Shown: positions 1 through 4,781 of the stretch, in pieces | Layout of the letters: the number at the start of each line of letters is the position of its first letter | Position numbering within the stretch: the first letter of the stretch is position 1 | Source: Verrucomicrobiales bacterium | Lineage (GTDB): Bacteria > Verrucomicrobiota > Verrucomicrobiia > Verrucomicrobiales > Verrucomicrobiaceae | Direction of reading: 5' to 3' | Assembly (NCBI GenBank): GCA_003453085.1 | Contig: DMMK01000469.1 | Location: 1 to 7,969, forward strand | DNA length: 7,969 nucleotides | Made by a program: the position numbers and the translations under genes | Notes under the pieces: model-generated | Database searches by the model: none | The model's input: the letters and a program-made list of their open reading frames with translations, nothing else | Told to the model about the DNA's origin: nothing

Positions 1-404
1 ATGCGGCGACCAACCCCTTTTTGCACCAGATGTACGGCGGCCGTTTTGCCCCGGGCTGGCCTTATGACTGGCTGAAATCCACCGCACCGCTGCAGGCGGA
101 AATCGTCTGGCATCAGGGCCGGATGCTGGATGTTCTTGCCAGCCTGCCCGCCGCGAGTGCTGACCTAGTGCACCTTTCCAACATCCTCGACTGGCTATCC
201 CCCGCCCAGGCGGAGCAGACCCTGACGGCGGCGGCGCGAGTGATGAAATCCGGTGCACGTCTCATCCTCCGCCAGCTCAATTCCACCCTCGAAATGGAGA
301 TCCTGGCCGAGGGCATTCGCTGGGATGTGGCGCAGGGGGAAGCCATGGAAAAACGAGACCGCAGTTTCTTCTATCCACGCATCCTCGTGGGCACCCGCTC
401 ATGA
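1..404 (+). CDS. DUF3419 / BtaA-like transferase, C-terminal part (5' end outside window)
   Basis: The frame is open from the window edge (first full codon at base 3) to TGA at 402-404, giving about 133 C-terminal residues. The reading continues through AATNPFLHQMYGGRF, so the ATG at 30 is internal and not a start. The segment VHLSNILDWLS, followed by an amphipathic helix, ARVMKSGARLILRQLNS and a terminal RSFFYPRILVGTR, matches my memory of the C-terminal half of DUF3419 proteins. That family includes BtaA, the S-adenosylmethionine:diacylglycerol 3-amino-3-carboxypropyl transferase of betaine-lipid synthesis. The SAM-binding N-terminal part lies upstream of the window, so true BtaA activity versus another DUF3419 activity cannot be decided. 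The stop overlaps the next start as ATGA, indicating translational coupling. Family assignment is fairly secure; the exact substrate is not. Confidence 0.8.
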   Translation, partial: AATNPFLHQMYGGRFAPGWPYDWLKSTAPLQAEIVWHQGRMLDVLASLPAASADLVHLSNILDWLSPAQAEQTLTAAARVMKSGARLILRQLNSTLEMEILAEGIRWDVAQGEAMEKRDRSFFYPRILVGTRS

Positions 405-1333
405 CTCTGCACAGCTTCACCGAGCCGCCCCCAGCGTGGATGGGCCAGGCGCTGGAGCGCTTTGAGGCCCAATTCCAGTATCCCTTGGGGGACAATAGTC
501 ATTTTTCCATCTCCCACGGTCAGGCGTACCTGCCTTTTTTTTCCGCCATGGGTCCGGCCACTTTGCTGGTGGCGGAGCGGGAAGGGGAGGTCATCGGCAC
601 CCTGGCGCGGGTTCAGCGCTGGCTTCATTGGCAGGGGGAATGTCCGATGAAGCAACTGGCCCACTATCTGTGCGATCTCAAGATCAGCCCGCAGGCCCGT
701 GGCAGCCGGGTACTGGCCCTGCTGATGAATGAGGCGCGGCGGCAGATCGAACGTAGCAAGTCGCTAAGCTGTTATGGCATCGTCATGAACGGCACTGGCC
801 GCCTGCCTATGAGCTATACAGGGAGAGTGGGGATTCCACTCTTTGAAAAAGTGGCCGAGATTGTGGTGCTGCGTCTTTCTTCATTGCAAAATACTGAGGC
901 CAAAGCGGGCCATACAGTGAAGCAAACATGTCCAGGCCCTCCTGCTTGTATCGTAACAGGCGGGCGCACCGGACTGCGTTCTCAGATGCCACCCGTGCCG
1001 ATCTTGGATGAAAGAGGGATAATGCGCGGCCTGCTGGAGGACACTCGGCTGGCCAAACGGCTGTGGACGGATGGCGGCGCCGAGATGGTCTCCGCCCATC
1101 TCTCCGGTCTGCATTTTGACACACCCTCGAAGGGTGCCGAGACGATTCGCCGAGCTGTACAGGAAGCCTCACAGCAACAGATACCAGCCGTCTTCACCGC
1201 TGTGCCAAAATCACGGGTGGAAGGCCTCCTGCCGTACTTTGAGGACCTGAACGTGGAAGAAGCTCCAGCCACAATTTATGGTTATCAGCTCAAAGCTGGC
1301 TATGACTGGTGGGTGGACACGGCTGAGATCTGA
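401..1333 (+). CDS. GNAT-like acetyltransferase family protein, 310 aa
   Basis: This 310-residue protein starts at the ATG that overlaps the upstream stop (ATGA, 401-404), which fixes the start and suggests coupling to the DUF3419 gene. Residues 52-110 look like a GNAT core: a strand with [18 protein letters not shown] (54-72), then a strand with [14 protein letters not shown] (91-104), where Q98-A-R-G101-S-R resembles the acetyl-CoA pyrophosphate-binding Q/R-x-x-G-x-G/A loop with the last position changed. The helix at 105-118 ([13 protein letters not shown]) follows as expected. Residues 125-160 ([10 protein letters not shown] onward) complete the fold. A stretch at about 165-205 is poorly structured, and 210-305 could be a second small alpha/beta domain. 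The substrate is unknown. No signal peptide or membrane segment is visible, so it should be cytoplasmic. The GNAT call rests on motif shape, not on a close family match. Confidence 0.68.
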   Translation: MTLHSFTEPPPAWMGQALERFEAQFQYPLGDNSHFSISHGQAYLPFFSAMGPATLLVAEREGEVIGTLARVQRWLHWQGECPMKQLAHYLCDLKISPQARGSRVLALLMNEARRQIERSKSLSCYGIVMNGTGRLPMSYTGRVGIPLFEKVAEIVVLRLSSLQNTEAKAGHTVKQTCPGPPACIVTGGRTGLRSQMPPVPILDERGIMRGLLEDTRLAKRLWTDGGAEMVSAHLSGLHFDTPSKGAETIRRAVQEASQQQIPAVFTAVPKSRVEGLLPYFEDLNVEEAPATIYGYQLKAGYDWWVDTAEI

Positions 1334-1361
1334 CACCGCCATCTTCACTTCCTTTTTCGAC

Positions 1362-1853
1362 ATGACTTCCGTTACTATTTATACCGATGGCGCATGCAGT
1401 GGCAATCCGGGCCCAGGTGGCTATGGGGTGCTGTTGCAAGCAGGCGCGCACACCAAGGAACTCTCTGAGGGTTATCGTCGGACGACGAACAATCGCATGG
1501 AGCTCATGGCTCTGATTAAAGGGCTGGAGCTGCTGAATCGCCCCTGCACGGTCACGCTTTTTTCCGATTCCAAATACGTCGTGGATACGGTGCAAAAAGG
1601 CTGGGCCAAGAGCTGGAAAGCCCGGGGCTGGGTGAAGGCGGACAAGCAGCCTGCGGTGAATGCCGACCTCTGGGAGCGCGCCTTGAAAGTGCTGGAAAAA
1701 CACAAGGTGACCATCCGCTGGGTGAAAGGGCATGCTTCCAATGCGGGCAACAACCGATGCGATGAACTCGCCGTCGCGGCTTCTAAATCCGGTGGGCTTC
1801 AGGCCGATGAGGGTTATGAACTGGCGAAGGCGAAACCTGCGTCCTTGCTTTAA
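1362..1853 (+). CDS. rnhA: Ribonuclease HI, 163 aa
   Basis: This is a classic type 1 RNase H, which cleaves the RNA strand of RNA-DNA hybrids during replication (primer and R-loop removal) in the cytoplasm. The four carboxylate residues are present: D9 in [15 protein letters not shown]47 in NNRMELMA, D69 in FSDSKYV and D134 in RCDELA. H124 of the WVKGHA loop is present too. The basic Trp-rich handle ([19 protein letters not shown], 78-96) resembles the E. coli enzyme. The open frame extends upstream to 1278, but that would overlap the previous gene and add 28 non-family residues. Starting at ATG 1362 places the first strand (TSVTIYTDG) at the usual N-terminus and gives near-family length. No clear Shine-Dalgarno precedes it. 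The gap to the upstream stop is 28 bp, so co-transcription is possible. About 20 residues follow the conserved domain. Confidence 0.96.
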   Translation: MTSVTIYTDGACSGNPGPGGYGVLLQAGAHTKELSEGYRRTTNNRMELMALIKGLELLNRPCTVTLFSDSKYVVDTVQKGWAKSWKARGWVKADKQPAVNADLWERALKVLEKHKVTIRWVKGHASNAGNNRCDELAVAASKSGGLQADEGYELAKAKPASLL

Positions 1854-1919
1854 ACGAAAAGGTGAGGGCTTGTGGCTTTGCGCATGTGCAATTACAGGCG
1901 ATCTAGTTTCATCGCATAT

Positions 1920-1939
1920 CCCCCGGGTGGGGTTTTCTT
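1920..1939 (+). terminator. Weak candidate Rho-independent terminator after rnhA
   Basis: A run of C (1920-1924) can pair with GGGG (1929-1932) around a short G-rich loop and is followed directly by TTTTCTT (1933-1939). The stem is only 4 bp, but all G-C, and it lies 67 bp after the rnhA stop. The T-tract runs into the left inverted repeat of the following element, so part of this signal may belong to that element. Confidence 0.35.
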
Positions 1940-2000
1940 GAGCCCGTAGGGCTCTCCATGAATAGCCGGAGGTGAAGCGAGCTTTGGCGAGCTAACCTCC
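1935..2000 (+). repeat. Left outer inverted repeat, REP-like, two hairpins
   Basis: This matches the reverse complement of 2696-2761 at about 57 of 66 positions. The first hairpin is AGCCC-GTA-GGGCT at 1941-1953 (5-bp stem, 3-nt loop; GTAG spans loop and stem). A conserved block CCATGAATAGCCGGAGGT follows at 1956-1973. The second hairpin pairs GGAGGT (1968-1973) with ACCTCC (1995-2000). Its loop carries two direct copies of GCGAGCT (1977-1983 and 1987-1993) separated by TTG. Confidence 0.85.
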
Positions 2001-2029
2001 AGCATCGAATAAAGATCCACCTATCCTTG

Positions 2030-2051
2030 CTACCCGGAGGGTAGGCCTATC
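2030..2051 (+). repeat. Left inner inverted repeat with 6-bp hairpin
   Basis: CTACCC (2030-2035) pairs with GGGTAG (2039-2044) over the loop GGA and is followed by GCCTATC. The 22 bases match the reverse complement of 2640-2661 at about 18 positions. The second stem pair is T-A here and A-T in the partner, a compensatory difference that supports a functional hairpin. Confidence 0.7.
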
Positions 2052-2167
2052 GCCTGCTTATCTCATGAAGTTGGCCTCTACTGGCCTGAATCGGTCAAGT
2101 CGCGTAGGCTCTCCCAGAATACGTTGACTTCTAAAACGGGTGCATCATTCCTAATAACCGACGGCAC

Positions 2168-2641
2168 GTGGCTACCTACACCCAGATTCTTTACCATATT
2201 GTCTTTTCGACCAAACATCGCGAGCGAGCAATAGACCAAGCCCGCCGTGATGAGCTGTTTCGGTTCATCTGGGGCGTGCTGAAAAACCGCCAATGCCATC
2301 TCTATCGAATTGGGGGAGTGGAAGATCACCTGCATATGCTGATCAGCCTCCATCCCAGTGTGGCTCTTTCGGATTTGGTCAAAGAAGTCAAAACGGCCTC
2401 ATCAGCCTGGATCAAGGGACAGAAGGTATTTCCCAATTTCACTTATTGGCAGGAAGGTTATGGAGCCTTTACTTGCTCGTTGGAGCAAAAATCGGCCTTG
2501 ATTGACTATATTCGGAATCAAGAAGCCCATCATCGGGAAGAAACGTTTCGGCAGGAGTACGAGCGTCTCTTGTCTGAAGTTGGTTTATCCATTCATGACC
2601 GTGACAATGAATGGCAGCGGGCTGAAGAACAGGCGAGATGA
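2168..2641 (+). CDS. Y1 (HUH) transposase, IS200-like / REP-associated type, 157 aa
   Basis: This is a single-domain tyrosine HUH endonuclease of the Y1_Tnp (PF01797) type, which nicks and rejoins single-stranded DNA at hairpin ends. The N-terminus TYTQILYHIVFSTKHRE is the family's first strand. The metal-binding HUH motif is H54-L-H56 within GGVEDHLHMLI. WQEGYGAF lies at 94-101. The catalytic tyrosine is most likely Y114 in DYIRNQEAHH, with Q118 the likely additional metal ligand. All expected active-site residues are present and 157 aa is a usual length, so the protein appears intact. The start is GTG at 2168; the nearest in-frame upstream stop is TAA at 2132 and there is no ATG between. 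No strong Shine-Dalgarno is seen. The stop TGA is followed immediately by TAG, and the inner right repeat begins within the stop codon. RAYT versus plain IS200-like is inferred from the flanking palindromes. Confidence 0.93.
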   Translation: MATYTQILYHIVFSTKHRERAIDQARRDELFRFIWGVLKNRQCHLYRIGGVEDHLHMLISLHPSVALSDLVKEVKTASSAWIKGQKVFPNFTYWQEGYGAFTCSLEQKSALIDYIRNQEAHHREETFRQEYERLLSEVGLSIHDRDNEWQRAEEQAR

Positions 2642-2661
2642 TAGGGCAACCCTACGGGTTG
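2640..2661 (-). repeat. Right inner inverted repeat with 6-bp hairpin
   Basis: CAACCC (2647-2652) pairs with GGGTTG (2656-2661) over the loop TAC. It is the inverted partner of 2030-2051 (about 18 of 22 matches). It begins inside the transposase stop codon (2639-2641), so it lies directly against the gene's 3' end. Confidence 0.7.
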
Positions 2662-2668
2662 TCTCCAA

Positions 2669-2683
2669 ATTGGGCGTCCCAAT
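2669..2683. repeat. Unpaired hairpin ATTGGG-CGT-CCCAAT on the right side
   Basis: A perfect 6-bp stem with a 3-nt loop sits between the inner and outer right repeats. It has the same stem/loop geometry as the other small hairpins of the element but no counterpart in the matching left interval (2001-2029). It could be a decayed or extra recognition hairpin, or chance. Confidence 0.5.
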
Positions 2684-2695
2684 GGATGTGCGTCC

Positions 2696-2761
2696 GGAGG
2701 TTGGCTCGCCGAGGCTCGCGGAACCTCCGGCTATTCATGGGTAGCCCTACGGGCTGAAGAA
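2696..2761 (-). repeat. Right outer inverted repeat, REP-like, two hairpins
   Basis: This is the inverted partner of 1935-2000. The large hairpin is stronger here: CCGGAGGTT (2694-2702) pairs perfectly with AACCTCCGG (2722-2730), 9 bp around a 19-nt loop that holds two copies of GGCTCGC (2703-2709 and 2713-2719) separated by CGA. The small hairpin is AGCCC-TAC-GGGCT (2743-2755). Confidence 0.85.
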
Positions 2762-2846
2762 TGTGGCCGTGGAATAGGCATCTGTGGGGATGGCCACACT
2801 CCTTGAGCTGAGGCTCTTTGTGGGAAGTCCTGCGAGCTTCACTACT

Positions 2847-4697
2847 CTACTCCTTCCACAAGATCCTTGCCGCATACACGCTGTTGTCGGCACCGAAGGC
2901 ATTTTCCGGAGGGACGATGATGTTTGGGGGCGTGTTTTGCATCCACTCGGCCACGGTGACCCAGGTCTCGTTTTCGCTGACTTCGGTGATGGCGAAGTTG
3001 CCCAGGCGGACGCCGCGCTCGGGCACCAAGATACGCTCAGTGGAGCGGATGACTTTGAGCGTGTCAGGATTGACCTGCGCCATCACCAAGGGGGCCCGGT
3101 GGCGGACGATGTGGTCGTTGTTCAACCCCTTGCGGTTGTAAACGAGATACAATCCCTTGTTATGCGAGACCCAGTGCTGCTGGGTATTGTAGTTGCCCAG
3201 ATCACTGCCGTCTTCGAACTGCCAGGGCTGGATGGGGCCGTAGTTCAGGCCATCGGTGCTGGTGGTGACGTAGGCGGCGGTGTCGTTGCGGAGAGTCAGG
3301 TAAAACTTACCCTGGTAGCGGGTGAGTGAGGGCTCATAGACACCCCGACCTGATTCCAGCTTGAGGTCGTTGCCTTGGCCGAGGTATTGGAGCGTCTTGC
3401 CGTCGAAGCTGCAGCGCAGGACGGTCACGCTGTAATACTTGTCTCCTTCGCCTTTAAAATAAACGGGCAGGAGGATGTCGCCATTTTCCAGATCGTAACG
3501 CTGCACGCAGCCCGCACCGGAGTTGAAAAACTTGGCCTCCTTCGGCATTTCAAGCGTGGCCCAAGGAGACCAGACGCGAGTTTTTTCATCATAGACGGCA
3601 TAGCTAGTGCCGCGCTTTTGGTCATGCATCACCTTGTCATTTTGATAGTGAACGGTATGGCCCGTGCCTAGCAGCTTGCCAGACTTAGCGTGCCATTTGG
3701 GGGTGAAGTCACAGGCGGCCACGATGATGTCTCCCGGCAGGTTTCGGCGGCCTAACGTTTCATCATGCTGCGTGATTTTGCTCCATGTTTTGCCCAGGTC
3801 GTTTGTGCTGACATCATTGAGGGCAAAGAAGACATCGCTGCCAGTGAGCAGCAGTTTTTGCATGGTCATCACCACGGTGGGAGTAGGGCCCGGGATGGCT
3901 CCGGCACGTGGATGAACCCAGCAGGTTTTGCCATCGTAGTCGCTCGTCACCGTTTCCAGTTTCACGTCATAGGGCAGTCCTTTCGGGGGCGGTGGCAGGA
4001 GTTCAACATGCTCGCGCAGCTCGGGCACCTCTCGCACGAGTCCTTCCGCTACCATGCGGGCAATCATGCGTGCCCCTTCCTTGTTAAAGTGGGTGCGGTC
4101 CGTGTCGGACGGGGCATAACGCAGGCAAAACTTTTCGCCCATTTGATTGCCGAACCAAAGGCTGCGTTGATGAAGATCAATGACGGGCACTTTCATCTCT
4201 GCACCCACCTCCTTCACGGCCTCCACATAGGGCCAGAGCGTGGAGACCAATTTGCCATTTTCATACACCCGCCGCACGACGGAGGTGATGAGCACAGGCT
4301 GGCCGCCGACAGTGCGGACTTCCTCAATGAAGCGGCGCAGGTTATCCCGGTAGTCACCTTTGGGATCGGTGGTGCGGTCGCCTTTGCCGGGCTGATCGTT
4401 ATGACCAAACTGAATCAAAACGTAGTCAGGCTTTTCCGCGATGACCTTGTCCCACAGTCCCAGACTGCGAAAGCTTTTGGAGCTGGCTCCACCACGTGCG
4501 TGATTGATCACGGTGGCCTCCGGCAAAAACTCCGGCAGCATCTGTCCCCAGCCTGCCAGATCCGGCCGGTCCTTTTTGGTCTGGGTGACCGTGGCGACGG
4601 TGGAGTCACCTGCCAGGACGATGCGTGAAGTGTTTTGGGCAAAAGCCAAAACACTGGAGGCCAGGGTGAGAGCGAGAATCAGAAAACGCATGGACAT
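2847..4697 (-). CDS. Secreted SGNH (rhamnogalacturonan acetylesterase-like, CE12) + sialidase-like two-domain protein, 616 aa
   Basis: Residues 1-20 form a signal peptide (MSMRF, hydrophobic core, likely cleavage after AFA20), so the protein should be exported. Residues 25-225 are an SGNH hydrolase of the rhamnogalacturonan-acetylesterase type: block I GDSTVA with nucleophile S32, GWGQMLP (49-55), oxyanion-hole glycine in NHARGG (65-70), block III FGHNDQ with N100, and the D200-x-x-H203 catalytic pair in DRTHFNKEGA. Such enzymes remove acetyl groups from pectic rhamnogalacturonan. A proline linker (LLPPPPKG, 233-240) leads to about 370 residues resembling a sialidase/BNR propeller. These include a good Asp-box T-N-D-L-G-K-T-W (298-305), a NGDILLPVY strand and a degenerate STDG-type box. 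The propeller's substrate is unknown. A second ATG two codons downstream of the start (4691) is an alternative. The gene is divergent from the heme-protein gene across 84 bp. Confidence 0.88.
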   Translation of the reverse strand: MSMRFLILALTLASSVLAFAQNTSRIVLAGDSTVATVTQTKKDRPDLAGWGQMLPEFLPEATVINHARGGASSKSFRSLGLWDKVIAEKPDYVLIQFGHNDQPGKGDRTTDPKGDYRDNLRRFIEEVRTVGGQPVLITSVVRRVYENGKLVSTLWPYVEAVKEVGAEMKVPVIDLHQRSLWFGNQMGEKFCLRYAPSDTDRTHFNKEGARMIARMVAEGLVREVPELREHVELLPPPPKGLPYDVKLETVTSDYDGKTCWVHPRAGAIPGPTPTVVMTMQKLLLTGSDVFFALNDVSTNDLGKTWSKITQHDETLGRRNLPGDIIVAACDFTPKWHAKSGKLLGTGHTVHYQNDKVMHDQKRGTSYAVYDEKTRVWSPWATLEMPKEAKFFNSGAGCVQRYDLENGDILLPVYFKGEGDKYYSVTVLRCSFDGKTLQYLGQGNDLKLESGRGVYEPSLTRYQGKFYLTLRNDTAAYVTTSTDGLNYGPIQPWQFEDGSDLGNYNTQQHWVSHNKGLYLVYNRKGLNNDHIVRHRAPLVMAQVNPDTLKVIRSTERILVPERGVRLGNFAITEVSENETWVTVAEWMQNTPPNIIVPPENAFGADNSVYAARILWKE

Positions 4698-4781
4698 ACC
4701 AACGTTCGTTAAAGGATGTTGCTCTCAGCGACGTAGGTGACTGCCCATGCTTTGGTGGCTAGACTTGATACTTTTCTCCTG
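4698..4781. promoter_or_regulatory. Divergent intergenic region (shared control region inferred)
   Basis: Two genes for exported proteins start outward from these 84 bp, so both promoters must lie here or run into the genes. A short palindrome AACG-TT-CGTT (4701-4710) sits just upstream of the minus-strand start and could be an operator half of some regulator, but it is too short to assign. I could not place convincing -35/-10 boxes; GATACT at 4767-4772 lacks a properly spaced partner. Confidence 0.4.

Larger units (their letters stand above)
1935..2761 (+). mobile_element. IS200-like / RAYT-like element with paired hairpin ends (827 bp)
   Basis: A single HUH-type Y1 transposase gene (2168-2641) sits between two near-identical 66-nt sequences in inverted orientation (1935-2000 and 2696-2761; about 57 of 66 positions match by hand alignment). 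A shorter inner inverted pair lies at 2030-2051 and 2640-2661. Both outer copies contain a small hairpin with GTAG reading across its loop, followed by a larger GGAGGT/ACCTCC hairpin. Classical IS200/IS605 elements have subterminal hairpins but no long terminal inverted repeats. RAYT genes, by contrast, are typically flanked by REP palindromes in inverted orientation, each with a 5' GTAG-type tetranucleotide. I therefore favour a RAYT/REP-pair reading. No accessory tnpB gene is present. No target duplication is visible, as expected for Y1 transposition. Exact ends are inferred from the extent of the repeats. Confidence 0.75.

Noticed and set aside
1278..1361. Upstream extension of the RNase HI frame
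   Set aside because: It would overlap the preceding gene by 56 bp and add 28 residues with no counterpart in the family; ATG 1362 fits better.
2072..2085. GGCC-TCTACT-GGCC as another element hairpin
   Set aside because: It is only a 4-bp self-palindromic stem with no partner on the right side; chance is likely.
2124..2156. Possible transposase promoter (TTGACT at 2124-2129 with CTAATA at 2151-2156)
   Set aside because: The spacing is 21 bp, too long for a normal sigma-70 promoter, and no better -10 box lies at 17 bp.
2761..2816. Stem TGTGGCC/GGCCACA (2762-2768 with 2792-2798) and GAGC-TGAG-GCTC as a terminator for the minus-strand esterase gene
   Set aside because: The loop of the first is 23 nt, and neither hairpin is followed by a T-run on the minus strand.
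2784..3329. 181-codon plus-strand open frame
   Set aside because: It overlaps the 3' end of the esterase gene on the other strand, and the translation (GDGEVAQADAALGHQD type) is typical of antisense shadow reading.
3765..4628. 287-codon plus-strand open frame
   Set aside because: It lies wholly antisense to the well-supported esterase gene and is rich in His/Ala/Gly without family motifs; it is a shadow of a GC-rich coding strand.
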